A stretch of DNA of 64,000 bases from Halorubrum rutilum. GTDB lineage: Archaea > Halobacteriota > Halobacteria > Halobacteriales > Haloferacaceae. The stretch covers positions 156,069 to 220,068 of the forward strand of contig NZ_JANHDN010000006.1 of assembly GCF_024494565.1 (NCBI RefSeq). Direction: 5' to 3'. The translations under genes were made by a program, and so were the position numbers. This document shows, piece after piece, positions 43,443 to 51,926 of the stretch; position 1 is the first letter of the stretch, and every line of letters begins with the position of its first letter. The notes below the pieces were generated by a model that made no database searches, was not told the origin of the DNA, and saw nothing but the letters and a program-made list of their open reading frames with translations.

Positions 43443-43476
43443 AATTGTGCGAACTATACAAAAGTCTTTTAATATC
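43443..43476 (+). promoter_or_regulatory. Promoter of the HTH regulator with a sulfur-type motif
   Basis: AATTGTGCGA at 43443-43452 and TATA-like TTTTAATATC at 43467-43476, about 27 nt before the ATG at 43503 (leaderless). ATTGTGCGA is also found before tusA-dsrE (minus strand 31525-31539), which suggests this regulator binds its own promoter. Confidence 0.45.
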
Positions 43477-43502
43477 TCAGTACCAATATAGTCTCGATAA
43501 CA

Positions 43503-43907
43503 ATGCCAGACTCGATGTCTGAACAGCTCCGCCGGGACATGGAATGCGAGGGGCTACTAGAATGCTTCCACGGCCTCAAAGAACTCGACAAGGAGTGCTT
43601 CCAGGCGCTTGTTGAGACCGAAGAACCGTTAACTGTCGACGAGATCGCCGACGCAGTCGATCGTGAGCGATCCACGGCTTACCGTGCTGTCCAACGGCTG
43701 CTACAGACCGGCTTCATCGAAAAGGACCAGATCAACTACGATCAGGGTGGCTACTATCACGTCTACTCGCCGTCTGACCCCTCCAAAATCGCCGATGACA
43801 TGCAGCGTCTGCTCAACGACTGGTATGCGAAGATGGGCCAGCTTATTCAAGAGTTTGAGAATAAGTACGAACAGTCAGAAACTGCGGCCCCTCCCGCCGA
43901 AAGCTAG
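43503..43907 (+). CDS. Winged-HTH regulator (TrmB-like), candidate sulfur-responsive
   Basis: A 134-residue DNA-binding protein. A winged helix-turn-helix covers about 35-90 (LTVDEIADAVDRERSTAYRAVQRLLQTGFIEKDQ). A C-terminal helix (KIADDMQRLLNDWYAKMGQL) likely dimerises. Three Cys, C15, C21 and C32, sit at the N-terminal helix (MECEGLLECF, KECF); such residues could sense persulfide or redox state, which is inference. The promoter has an ATTGTGCGA motif shared with the sulfur genes. An internal ATG at 43515 is an alternative start. It lies just after the TauE exporter and ends at a clear T-run. Confidence 0.82.
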   Translation: MPDSMSEQLRRDMECEGLLECFHGLKELDKECFQALVETEEPLTVDEIADAVDRERSTAYRAVQRLLQTGFIEKDQINYDQGGYYHVYSPSDPSKIADDMQRLLNDWYAKMGQLIQEFENKYEQSETAAPPAES

Positions 43908-43912
43908 CTGTC

Positions 43913-43922
43913 GTCTTTTTTA
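43913..43922 (+). terminator. T-run terminator after the HTH regulator
   Basis: GTCTTTTTTATT directly after the stop, T6 at 43916-43921. It also separates the regulator from the convergent oxidase operon. Confidence 0.45.
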
Positions 43923-43933
43923 TTGCCAGATCT

Positions 43934-44149
43934 CTACGTAGGGTCCGTCCTCTCATCATCTGTTTGCCATCCTCCTTTGAGAGTAATGATCCATAATAGG
44001 ACGCCGGCGAGCGCGAAGACAGCGATCATGTAGGGAATAAGCGGGAGTTTGACGCCAACGAAATCGAGGACTGTCCGCAACTCGTAGATGATCACGCCGA
44101 AGATCGCAAGTGTCACCAGGAGTCCACCGCGGCTCACGTCCACGGTCAT
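43934..44149 (-). CDS. Small two-TM subunit at the end of the ba3-type oxidase operon
   Basis: A 71-residue membrane protein with two hydrophobic helices (about 10-28 LLVTLAIFGVIIYELRTVLD and 36-56 MIAVFALAGVLLWIITL) and a hydrophilic acidic tail. Its ATG at 44149 overlaps the oxidase stop (ATGA). Many ba3-type oxidases have tiny extra subunits; the haloarchaeal ones are poorly described. Whether it is a true subunit or an assembly factor is unknown. Confidence 0.7.
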   Translation of the reverse strand: MTVDVSRGGLLVTLAIFGVIIYELRTVLDFVGVKLPLIPYMIAVFALAGVLLWIITLKGGWQTDDERTDPT

Positions 44150-45936
44150 CAGGCCACCTCGACGAGCGCGGAGATCCCGTCGCCGACGGCGCTGATGATG
44201 GGTGTCGCGGCGCCGATGATCGCGTCGTATAACGGGATGAGCCACGCCGGATACGTGCCCACGCCGGGACCGAGCAGCCCGCCGCGCCGAACGATCGCCG
44301 CCAGCGGGAGGGCGTACGCGAGGACGACGAGGGTCAGCGCGATCCCGACCCAGAGCCGGAGGTCGTCGAGTACGCGCGGGGCATCGTCTGGCCCGGACAG
44401 CGCCGGCGGCAGCGACTCGGCGAGCCCGGTGACCCGCGGGTTCCCCATCGTGAGCACGAGGTTCCCGATGAACAGCACCGTCGAGACGAACAGCAGCGTC
44501 CCGCCGATCGCGATCTGGACGTTGAGCTCCTCGAACCCGCCGAACATCGTCGGGTAGTCGAAGCCGCTGTACTCGGGCTCTGCGGTCCGGCGCGGCACGC
44601 CCATGATCCCCTGGGCGTGCATCGCGTTCGACATCAGCGCCATGCCGACGAACCAGAGGACGACCTGGAACAGCCCGATCGGCCGGCTGTAGATCGGTTT
44701 GTTGGAGATCTGTGGCCAGATCCAGTAGGTCGCGGCCATGAACGTGAGCGCGACGGCGGTGCCGACGGTGAGGTGGAAGTGTCCCGGCACCCAGATCGTG
44801 TTGTGGATCATGTAGTTGATGTTCATGCCCGCGTTCACCATCCCGGAGAAGCCGCCGGCGGCGAACATCAGCCCCGCGAGCATCATCCCGGTGAACTCGG
44901 GCTTCCGCCACGGGAGGTCGGTGAGCCAGCCCAAGAGGCCGGTCCCGCCGCGCTGCCGGGCGCCGTACTCGACGCTCGCGACGACCGTGAACGCCGTGAG
45001 CAGGCTCGGCAACAGCAGGAACATCGTGTTCGTCATCGAGATGAACTTGAACCCCTCCGCGATCCCCGGGTCGAGGTACTGGTGGTGGATCCCGACCGGG
45101 GTCGACAGCAGGAGGAACAGCACGAAGACGACGCGCGCGAGCGGGTCGCTGAACAGCCGCCCGCCGGCGATCTTCGGGAGGACAGTGTACCACAGCAGGT
45201 ACGCCGGCATCAGCCAGAAGTACACCACCGGGTGGCCGAAGAACCAGAACAGCGTCCGGGTGAGCGTCGGGTTCACCTGGTCGATGAAGCCGAGCGACCA
45301 CGGTAAAAGAAAGAGGAGCACCGACGCCGCGACCGCCGACGAGGCGATGTACCACATCGCCATCGTCGTCAGCACCATGAACGTCTGCAGCGGGATTCGT
45401 TCGTCGGGGTGGTCGCGCCGCCACGCGAGGAACGTCCGGAACCAGTCGGCGCCGGCGATCCACGAGCCGACGATGAAGACGGCGAGGCCGGCGTAGAACA
45501 GGGGATGCGCCTGCAACGGGGCGTAGAAGGTGAACAGGACGTCCGCGCTCATGTCGAGCGCGGGGAAAAAGCCGGCGAGGATCGAGACGCCGGTCATCGT
45601 CATCCCGACCGCCATGATCGCGTACCACGTCCACGTGATCCGGATGTCGATGAGTGGTCGGTTGAGGCTGCGCGTCACCGCCCACGTGAATAGCCCGACG
45701 AGGAAGAAGATCGTGAAACTGATCACCATGAAGACGCCGTGGGCGGTCAGTACGGTGTAGTAGTCGGTCGACGGAATGATCCGCGCCACGTCAGTCCGGT
45801 GGAGCGTCTGGACGATCCCGAAGACCGCGCCGAGCGTCAGCGCGAAGAAGGAACTGAGGAGGGCGGCGCGGACGACGCGCGCCTCGTCGGGGAACTCGTC
45901 GACAAAGGAGCGCTCGGCCTCGATAGCCTCGCTCAC
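44149..45936 (-). CDS. cbaA: Cytochrome c oxidase subunit I, ba3-type (CbaA/CoxA)
   Basis: A 595-residue haem-copper oxidase catalytic subunit with 12-14 membrane segments. The CuB/tyrosine region FWFFGHPVVYFWLMPAYLLW, STPVGIHHQYLDP and the haem-ligand region WVPGHFHLTVG are present. It couples O2 reduction to proton pumping. The sequence belongs to the B (ba3-like) family rather than A1/A2, consistent with high oxygen affinity. The stop overlaps the small membrane gene by ATGA and the start overlaps the subunit II stop by 4 nt. Confidence 0.95.
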   Translation of the reverse strand: MSEAIEAERSFVDEFPDEARVVRAALLSSFFALTLGAVFGIVQTLHRTDVARIIPSTDYYTVLTAHGVFMVISFTIFFLVGLFTWAVTRSLNRPLIDIRITWTWYAIMAVGMTMTGVSILAGFFPALDMSADVLFTFYAPLQAHPLFYAGLAVFIVGSWIAGADWFRTFLAWRRDHPDERIPLQTFMVLTTMAMWYIASSAVAASVLLFLLPWSLGFIDQVNPTLTRTLFWFFGHPVVYFWLMPAYLLWYTVLPKIAGGRLFSDPLARVVFVLFLLLSTPVGIHHQYLDPGIAEGFKFISMTNTMFLLLPSLLTAFTVVASVEYGARQRGGTGLLGWLTDLPWRKPEFTGMMLAGLMFAAGGFSGMVNAGMNINYMIHNTIWVPGHFHLTVGTAVALTFMAATYWIWPQISNKPIYSRPIGLFQVVLWFVGMALMSNAMHAQGIMGVPRRTAEPEYSGFDYPTMFGGFEELNVQIAIGGTLLFVSTVLFIGNLVLTMGNPRVTGLAESLPPALSGPDDAPRVLDDLRLWVGIALTLVVLAYALPLAAIVRRGGLLGPGVGTYPAWLIPLYDAIIGAATPIISAVGDGISALVEVA

Positions 45937-46448
45937 GCGCCGTCACCCCCGTCGTTCCGCTCGTCGAACTCGGCCTGGCTGACGACGTTCACCTTCCCCT
46001 CCATCACGTGGTGGCCGGCGCCGCAGTACTCGTTACAGATGAGCCCGTACTCCTCGGCGCCGTCGACCTCGACGGTGAGCTCGGAGACCTCGCCGGGCAC
46101 GACCATCGTGTTCGCGTTCGTGCCGACGACCTCGAACCCGTGGATCACGTCTCTGGAAGTGACGTAGAAGGTGACGGTGCTGTCCTCGGGCACGACGATC
46201 GGGCTCGGCTCGAACCCGAACTGGTAGGCGACGACGTACGCCGCGTACTCGTTCTCGCCGACCCGCTCGACACGCGGCTCGGAGAACCGCTCGTCCTCGT
46301 CGAGCGCCTGGGCGTCGACCGTCGGCTCGTCGGCGGCGACCATCGCGACGCCGGGACCCACGGCGCCGTACGTGACCGAGCCAATGAGCAGCAGTATCAG
46401 CAGGATCGACGCCGCGAGCCAGAGCTTCTCGTAGGCGTGAATGTGCAT
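45933..46448 (-). CDS. cbaB: Cytochrome c oxidase subunit II, ba3-type (CbaB/CoxB)
   Basis: A 171-residue membrane-anchored CuA protein: one N-terminal TM (about 12-32), a linker and a cupredoxin domain. The CuA ligands are in DVIHGFEV and CNEYCGAGHHVMEG (His, Cys, Cys, His, Met). It receives electrons from a blue copper protein or cytochrome and passes them to subunit I. The short form with one TM is typical of ba3 oxidases. The preceding 57-residue TM gene ends 6 nt before it. Confidence 0.94.
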   Translation of the reverse strand: MHIHAYEKLWLAASILLILLLIGSVTYGAVGPGVAMVAADEPTVDAQALDEDERFSEPRVERVGENEYAAYVVAYQFGFEPSPIVVPEDSTVTFYVTSRDVIHGFEVVGTNANTMVVPGEVSELTVEVDGAEEYGLICNEYCGAGHHVMEGKVNVVSQAEFDERNDGGDGA

Positions 46449-46454
46449 TCGTGG

Positions 46455-46628
46455 TCACCCCACGACGACGAGGTCCCGCCCGAGGAACTCGATGTAGTAG
46501 ATGTACACCCACGCCAGCAGCAGGATGACGAAGTAGATCCCGATGAGCGTAAGTGTCCCGATTGGATCAAACTCTTTGTCAGATCCAATGGTCTCTGTGA
46601 CCCCGTTCTCAACCTCATTTTGGGCCAT
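46455..46628 (-). CDS. Small one-TM protein leading the ba3 oxidase operon
   Basis: A 57-residue protein from the ATG at 46628; the longer frame to 46760 has an unlikely AT-rich start region. One hydrophobic helix (residues about 26-46, LTLIGIYFVILLLAWVYIYY) is followed by a short end. In ba3 oxidases of haloarchaea a small helix protein, CbaD-like, is often encoded here. Its stop lies 6 nt before subunit II, consistent with one operon of four genes. Assignment as oxidase subunit is inferred from position. Confidence 0.7.
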   Translation of the reverse strand: MAQNEVENGVTETIGSDKEFDPIGTLTLIGIYFVILLLAWVYIYYIEFLGRDLVVVG

Positions 46629-46749
46629 GAACTCGCTATCACATATGAGGGTAAATATTGTAGATATGTTTGCAGCTAGTGGGAATATTAGTGCTACCTG
46701 ACATAACTCAAGAAGAACAATTTTCGAAGTGTTCTGTTTAACACACTGC

Positions 46750-47124
46750 TTACTTCTCATATGGTCTCCATGTTTTCTTTTTATTTTCTCCTCCGCTTGC
46801 TTGTTTCACTTGAATCGTAATTCGACCATCACCACTCAGAGAAACCGAAACACGTTCGATATTTCGCTCATATTGACTACACCGTCCATTTTCAGAGTCA
46901 ACCGCAAGGTGTTCTTTTACCAGACCCGAATTACTGAGTCGGTCTAATTTCCGGTACACGGTTGAGGTTGAGAGATCGCATTCATCAACGAGTTCGGCGG
47001 CGGTCATTGGCTTATTGAGCGCAGATAAGATCTTCCGGTTCGTTTCGACGCTCAGTGCGTTGAGGATCTGCTCAATCGACTGTGAGTCTTCAGACTCAGC
47101 GTCGAAACTGCTCATTTTGTCCAT
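46750..47124 (-). CDS. Winged-HTH transcriptional regulator (ArsR-like fold)
   Basis: A 124-residue DNA-binding protein: winged HTH over residues about 18-80 (ALSVETNRKILSALNKP, MTAAELVDECDLSTSTVYRKL, LSNSGLVKEHLAVD) and a basic Lys-rich C-terminus (SGGENKKKTWRPYEK). It lies just upstream of the ba3 oxidase operon in the same direction, 121 nt from the small first subunit, and may control it. Start at M1 or M4. Confidence 0.78.
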   Translation of the reverse strand: MDKMSSFDAESEDSQSIEQILNALSVETNRKILSALNKPMTAAELVDECDLSTSTVYRKLDRLSNSGLVKEHLAVDSENGRCSQYERNIERVSVSLSGDGRITIQVKQASGGENKKKTWRPYEK

Positions 47125-47408
47125 CTCAACGTGTGTGTGCCAACATCTGTCCTTCCGCTCGCGTCATTACCCCAGTGGCAGGTGTTTCGCATCAACATAA
47201 GTTGCGAGCCAATCGGCTAATGTGTCTACTTGTCGTAGGACAACTATCTACCCCGACCCTCCAGACGAAATCTATTATGGCCTGTGACCGAAGTCCAAAA
47301 CTGTCTCAATCAGATGGCTCTGGCTCTGTTGGAACCCTATTTCTCAGACCGATTTACACCTGAAACAGCCAGTGGATAAGAGCTGCGTACTGTGCAATAA
47401 GGATTTGA

Positions 47409-48311
47409 TTATTGAGCGCCGGGTGCTTGCCAGCCACTCGGAACGTACTGTTCAAAACCGGGAGTGTGCGACGGTCCAAATGGTCGGAAAACTCGTTCGT
47501 TCGCTATTCTATACCCATCGATAACGTTCTGCCCCGGCCCAGTGACGTAGCCGACAAAGGCCATTGCCAGCGCATATTCAGTATCGTGGCGGGCGGGATT
47601 CACGGGGATGATACCGTATTCGTTTCGGAGCAACAGTGGAGGGTCCTCGATACCATAGGAGACGTGGGGCACTAGCGTATCCTTGGCGACATTAAGGAAG
47701 GTTCCACGTTCAGTCAACGTGTACGCTCCCGTCTGTCCGGCCATGATGAGTGTGCTTCCCATCCCTTGACCAGTTTCGCTATACCATGTCCCCTCGGGGT
47801 CGATTCCCGCTTCGTTCCACAGCTGGCGTTCGCGGAGATGGGTCCCAGAGCGATCACCTCGTGACAAGAACGTGGCCTCGGAATTAGCGATAGCTTCGAA
47901 CGCCTCAATCGGTCCGTTTCCGGCGATGTTGGCAGGGTCCTCAGCTGGTCCAACGACCAGAAAGTCGTTCATCATAACCGAACGCCGGTTGATACCGTGT
48001 CCTTCGCGAAGGAATGTGTCCTCCAGCTGACGAGCGTGAACAAAGACGAGATCACAATCTCCATTTTCGGCGGTTCGAAGCGCTCCGCCGGTACCTTGGA
48101 CGATTGGTTCGACAGTTGTCCCGAACTGTTCTTCGAACCCCGGGAGTAGCGCATCGATCAATCCGCTATCGTATGTTGTCGTCGTCGTTGCAAGCGTCAA
48201 CGGTGCTTCGGGCAGGGATTCCCCACTGGGTGACGATACACTCCCGACGCAGCCAGTAAGAGAAAGAGTTCCACCGCCACCGAATAGCTGGATATATCGA
48301 CGACGGTCCAC
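47409..48311 (-). CDS. tupA: Tungstate/molybdate-type ABC substrate-binding lipoprotein
   Basis: A 300-residue periplasmic-type binding protein. The N-terminus has a short hydrophobic segment and a lipobox-like LSLTGC (Cys about residue 21), which would anchor it to the outer membrane surface. The PBP-like domain reads TLATTTTTYDSGLIDALLPG, the VDPIVQGTGGAL-type region and SRGDRSGTHLRERQLW, the TupA anion-binding pattern. No TupB/TupC permease or ATPase gene is adjacent, so the transporter is probably encoded elsewhere. Substrate tungstate is by family analogy only. Confidence 0.82.
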   Translation of the reverse strand: MDRRRYIQLFGGGGTLSLTGCVGSVSSPSGESLPEAPLTLATTTTTYDSGLIDALLPGFEEQFGTTVEPIVQGTGGALRTAENGDCDLVFVHARQLEDTFLREGHGINRRSVMMNDFLVVGPAEDPANIAGNGPIEAFEAIANSEATFLSRGDRSGTHLRERQLWNEAGIDPEGTWYSETGQGMGSTLIMAGQTGAYTLTERGTFLNVAKDTLVPHVSYGIEDPPLLLRNEYGIIPVNPARHDTEYALAMAFVGYVTGPGQNVIDGYRIANERVFRPFGPSHTPGFEQYVPSGWQAPGAQ

Positions 48312-48522
48312 GGAATATGATACTATCTCAAATTACAAAAATACCTGTGTGTAACTTGTTCTAGTTTCTTTTGGGAGAGTACTGTTTTACCACTGGGATG
48401 CGCGATTGGTATCTTGAACTGTCCGAGATTGAGTCAGAATATATCACTTGCTGAGGATTTCAATGGAGCTATGGCTCTTTAAAAACTCTGCAGTGAGTAG
48501 CATAGAGAACATTCCCCCTAAC

Positions 48523-49443
48523 TCAGTCTCCAACCTCGATCGGGACCCCAATCATATTCCCCCATTCAGTCCACGAACCATCATAGTTCTGCACGTGCTC
48601 ATACCCAAGCAGTTCTTCCAGCACGAACCACGTAACTGATGATCGTTCACCAATCCGACAGTAGACGATCACCTCGTCATCAGGATAGATTCCGTGCGAC
48701 TCGTACACGTTTCTGAGTTCGCTGGGGGGTTTGAATCGGCCATCAGGGCGGATGTTCTTAGCCCAAAAGATGTTCGTTGCTCCAGGAATGTGGCCGCCAC
48801 GCATTGCCCCCTCGTTAATTCCGGGTGGTTTTGTAATGTCGCCGCGGAATTCCTCTGGTAGACGCACGTCGATAAATGCGGTTTCGGTATTGAGTGCGTC
48901 TCGTACCTCTTCACGATAGGCTCGAATTTTTGGATTGGTCGGTGGATTAAGAGTCCTGCCGTACTCCACAGGTGGTGGATCGACCGGCTCTGTTGTGGTT
49001 GGATAATCGTAATCTATCCAGTACTCGCGGCCACCATCCATAATTCGAACGTCTGGATGGCCGTAGTAGGAGAGTTGCCAGTAGAGGTGGGTTGCGAACC
49101 AGTTCGAGTTATCACCGTAGACGACGATAGTCGTTTCTTCAGTAATCCCGTGTGATCCGAGGAATGAACGCATCTCATCGGGACCGAGAATATCATGTGA
49201 CTCCGCTGATCGGAGGTCGGTTTGCCAGTCAATGCCAACGGCACCCGGTGCATGGCCCGTGTCGTAGAACGCAGTATTAACATCGACTTCGAGCAGCCGG
49301 AGGTCAGAATCGGTAGCACCAAACTGATCGAGTCGTGCGTCAACCCAGTCAGGGCTGACTAGCACGTCTGTTGGGTACTGTGTCGCCGTCGATGCGTCGG
49401 TCTGCGTGTGCTCACCGCTCTCTGATGGGTTTTCAGGCGTCAT
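48523..49443 (-). CDS. Two-domain thiosulfate/3-mercaptopyruvate sulfurtransferase (rhodanese)
   Basis: A 306-residue tandem rhodanese. The first domain (about 25-150) is catalytically inactive by family rule; the second holds the active Cys C262 in YCRIGERSS, the loop of thiosulfate:cyanide/3-mercaptopyruvate sulfurtransferases. It transfers sulfane sulfur from thiosulfate to a thiol acceptor. The ATG overlaps the end of a Bat-type regulator by 4 nt, so regulator and enzyme are co-translated. It links this region to the sulfur genes at 26839-35148. Confidence 0.9.
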   Translation of the reverse strand: MTPENPSESGEHTQTDASTATQYPTDVLVSPDWVDARLDQFGATDSDLRLLEVDVNTAFYDTGHAPGAVGIDWQTDLRSAESHDILGPDEMRSFLGSHGITEETTIVVYGDNSNWFATHLYWQLSYYGHPDVRIMDGGREYWIDYDYPTTTEPVDPPPVEYGRTLNPPTNPKIRAYREEVRDALNTETAFIDVRLPEEFRGDITKPPGINEGAMRGGHIPGATNIFWAKNIRPDGRFKPPSELRNVYESHGIYPDDEVIVYCRIGERSSVTWFVLEELLGYEHVQNYDGSWTEWGNMIGVPIEVGD

Positions 49444-50159
49444 GGTTGCTGCTCTGCGAATCGCTTCGCCAGTTCTGCGGTCGCTCGTCGGAGCCGATAC
49501 GACACGGTGGATCGGGGCAACCCGAGCTCGTCGGCGAGTTCGTCGAGTGTCACTTCCCGCGGCGTCTCGAAGTAGCCACGCTCGACGGCCACGTTCAGAA
49601 TCTCCCGCTGTTCCGCGCGGATGTCCGCTCGTGAGAGGAGCCCGCTCTCCCAGTGGTCGACCTCAGTCAAGTGCTTGAATGAAAACGATAACCCCTCGCC
49701 GAGCTTCGCGGACAGTGTGTCATACAGGAGTCCAATCTTCGAATCGTCCTGTACTAACACGCGCCAACGAACCCTGTCGTCGGTTCGAATCTGCTCGAAG
49801 AGGACACCGCCATCGATGTACTTCGCCGCGATGAGCGGGACGGATTCGCAGTAGTCCACGTTCGAGATGTATGTATACGCGACTCTCCGTCGTTGCTCTT
49901 CGGTCAACAGGCTTGTCGTTCGGGTCGAGTTACACGCCCGGGCGCTGATCGACTCTCGGTCGACAGACTCGTCTAAGAGGAGCTCATCGACGGCCGCAAG
50001 GTCGGTCGGATCGCCCGTCACTGACTCGAGCGTCCACAGCTCCGTCGGATCAAGACACGAGTAGACAGCCTCCGATCGGAGGGACTCGCGATCGATGAAC
50101 AGGTCGACGTACTCGTCGGCGCCGACGTCATACGTTATCTCGAAGGTGAAATCGTGCAT
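49440..50159 (-). CDS. Bat-type HTH_10 transcription regulator
   Basis: A 239-residue regulator from the ATG at 50159; a longer frame to 50837 reads across noncoding DNA and is rejected. The first 175 residues are a Bat-like sensor half without PAS or GAF (MHDFTFEITYDVGADEYVDL, ACNSTRTTSLLTEEQRRRVA). The last 60 form an HTH_10 domain: ILNVAVERGYFETPREVTLD, then ELADELGLPRSTVSYRLRRA. Such short Bat proteins (DmsR-like) control neighbouring redox or sulfur enzymes; here the rhodanese is the likely target because the two genes overlap by ATGA. Confidence 0.85.
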   Translation of the reverse strand: MHDFTFEITYDVGADEYVDLFIDRESLRSEAVYSCLDPTELWTLESVTGDPTDLAAVDELLLDESVDRESISARACNSTRTTSLLTEEQRRRVAYTYISNVDYCESVPLIAAKYIDGGVLFEQIRTDDRVRWRVLVQDDSKIGLLYDTLSAKLGEGLSFSFKHLTEVDHWESGLLSRADIRAEQREILNVAVERGYFETPREVTLDELADELGLPRSTVSYRLRRATAELAKRFAEQQP

Positions 50160-50313
50160 CTGGCAGTGAACTCGGTTGGTAGGGACAGCATCGGTTTGGG
50201 ACGGCCGCGATATCGGTGACGGAGGGGGTACGTCGTGTCGCGCATCGGTGCTCGATTCGGTTGTCTCTCGACAACACGTCTGATATGGTCTCAACGTACT
50301 TACATCGTCTTGT

Positions 50314-50553
50314 ATGGTTCTCTCACTCTCGCCCCGCGAGACGCTGGGTGCGCTCAGAAGCCACCTGCTCATTCCGGCAGTCGTCGCGCTCCTCGCCGGG
50401 CTCGGCGGAATCGCCTTCGGGCTTATCCGTAACGACGTCGTCACCGCGCTGGGGGCGCTGTTATTTCTCCCGAGCGCGGTGCTGCTGTTCGGTATTGTCG
50501 CCAAACGCCGCGGAGTCGGGCCGTTCGCGCCCTCCACTGAACGAACGGACTGA
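50314..50553 (+). CDS. Small two-TM hypothetical membrane protein
   Basis: A 79-residue protein with two hydrophobic helices (about 19-37 LIPAVVALLAGLGGIAFGLI and 44-62 ALGALLFLPSAVLLFGIVAK) and a charged C-terminus. It reads away from the Bat regulator and toward the cyd operon. The frame is intact with haloarchaeal codon use and a TATA-like stretch upstream. I do not recognise a family; a role with the cytochrome bd oxidase is possible but not shown. Confidence 0.5.
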   Translation: MVLSLSPRETLGALRSHLLIPAVVALLAGLGGIAFGLIRNDVVTALGALLFLPSAVLLFGIVAKRRGVGPFAPSTERTD

Positions 50554-50671
50554 GACCCGCTGATCCGCCGTCCCGTCGACTGCCGTCCATTTGGCTCATC
50601 TCCGCCGAACGCCCGGATATCGCCCGGCAGCGAACGCTGAGACGCGGTGGCGGCCACGCGTACTTCACTGG

Positions 50672-50917
50672 TCATGTCGCACCTCGGATCCGGACGGTGA
50701 CAAGTCGGTCGACGTTGTACATGACCACCGCGACCGACGCCAAGATCGTCGCAAAGTAGACGATGAGCTGCGGCGGACCAGACGCGGCCCCACCGAGCGC
50801 GGCCCCTACGAAGCCGACGACGAGCAGCTCTGCCCACGTGACCAACACGCGCGAGATCAACAGCGTCCCGACCGTCGACGTCCGCGCCGGTGTTCCGGTC
50901 TGCGAGTCATCGCTCAT
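50672..50917 (-). CDS. Small two-TM protein in the cytochrome bd operon
   Basis: An 81-residue membrane protein from the ATG at 50917, which follows the cydB stop by 1 nt. The hydrophobic segments are about 22-42 (LISRVLVTWAELLVVGFVGAA) and 53-71 (LIVYFATILASVAVVMYNVD). The close spacing makes it a third cyd operon member. It does not resemble the 30-40 residue CydX. It could be an accessory or assembly factor; function unknown. Confidence 0.6.
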   Translation of the reverse strand: MSDDSQTGTPARTSTVGTLLISRVLVTWAELLVVGFVGAALGGAASGPPQLIVYFATILASVAVVMYNVDRLVTVRIRGAT

Positions 50918-50918
50918 G

Positions 50919-51926
50919 TCAGTACGCCTCGCCGGCTGTGACCGGCCCACTAAACGCCGAGTACAGGACGGCGAAGTACGTCGCGATCAGCGGAAGTAAC
51001 AGTGCCGCCCCGATCGACATGAGGTTCAGTGGCAGCATTGAGACGATGGCCCCTCTAATAGTCAGCCCCGCTGCCGGATCGATACTTGGATACATGAGGA
51101 CCGCGACAACCGCAATCAGCCCGTACGTCAGTCCTGCGGCCGCCACAAGTGCGACCATGTTTGACCCGAGTCGGAGTGCGACACCGTAGCCGACTCCGAG
51201 CGCGACAGACGCGGCGACCAATGCGAGTACCGGTGCCGACAGCACCGCGTCAACGCCGGCTGGGAGTTGGACCGCCAAGACTCCAAGGGTCACGATGACC
51301 CCGAGGAGATACGCACCGATGGCCCCGAGCCCGATCCACATCACCGTCTTGGGAAGCGCGTCTTGGGTTTTTAATCGGAGAAATGCGGCGCCAGACACGA
51401 CAGTTAAGGCCGTGACCGTGATCCCGACGACAACTCCGACGACCGTGAACGACCGGGAAGTCCCAACGAGCCAATTCCCCGCGAACGCACCCAGGAGGAA
51501 CGGCGCTAGGATGCTGCCAGCGACGAAAGATCGCCCCCACCATCGCTGCCAGCGTTCGTCGTGTCGCTGTTCGTACATTTCCGGGGCGAGCCCGCGGAGG
51601 ATGAGTGCTCCGAGAATGCCGAACATCAGCAGGTAGTGGCGACTGAATAGCCCGGCGTATACCGCCGGAAACGCGGCGAACAGCGCACCGCCAAAGACGA
51701 CGAGCCACACTTCGTTGCCGTCCCAAAACGGCCCGATTGCCGACAGTACCGCCTCGCGTGCGTCGTCGTCTGTGAGTGTCGCGAAGATCGCACCGGCCCC
51801 GAAGTCGAATCCATCGAGGAACAGAAACGTTCCCAACAAGCCGAACACGAGTACGAACCACAGTTCTGGCAGCGGCAGACCGAACAGCGGCCCCGAGGCG
51901 AGTGCCTCGACGCTCGTGCTAGTCAT
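50919..51926 (-). CDS. cydB: Cytochrome bd ubiquinol oxidase subunit II (CydB)
   Basis: A 335-residue membrane protein with nine helices and the CydB signature GPFWDGNEVWLVVFGGALFA near residues 65-85, then the RGLAPEMYEQRHDERWQRWW segment. CydB supports CydA but binds no haem itself. The cydA stop overlaps its start by 8 nt. The bd oxidase uses quinol to reduce O2 without proton pumping and copes with low oxygen, sulfide and nitric oxide stress. Confidence 0.93.
   Translation of the reverse strand: MTSTSVEALASGPLFGLPLPELWFVLVFGLLGTFLFLDGFDFGAGAIFATLTDDDAREAVLSAIGPFWDGNEVWLVVFGGALFAAFPAVYAGLFSRHYLLMFGILGALILRGLAPEMYEQRHDERWQRWWGRSFVAGSILAPFLLGAFAGNWLVGTSRSFTVVGVVVGITVTALTVVSGAAFLRLKTQDALPKTVMWIGLGAIGAYLLGVIVTLGVLAVQLPAGVDAVLSAPVLALVAASVALGVGYGVALRLGSNMVALVAAAGLTYGLIAVVAVLMYPSIDPAAGLTIRGAIVSMLPLNLMSIGAALLLPLIATYFAVLYSAFSGPVTAGEAY

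Noticed and set aside
43934..45685. A 583-codon minus-strand frame overlapping the oxidase subunit I gene
   Set aside because: Its start side is a frameshifted copy of oxidase coding sequence; only the last 71 codons are real, as the small membrane protein.
49440..50837. The 465-codon form of the Bat-type regulator
   Set aside because: The extra N-terminal 226 codons read through noncoding DNA with Arg/Pro-rich composition; the ATG at 50159 gives a complete Bat-HTH protein.
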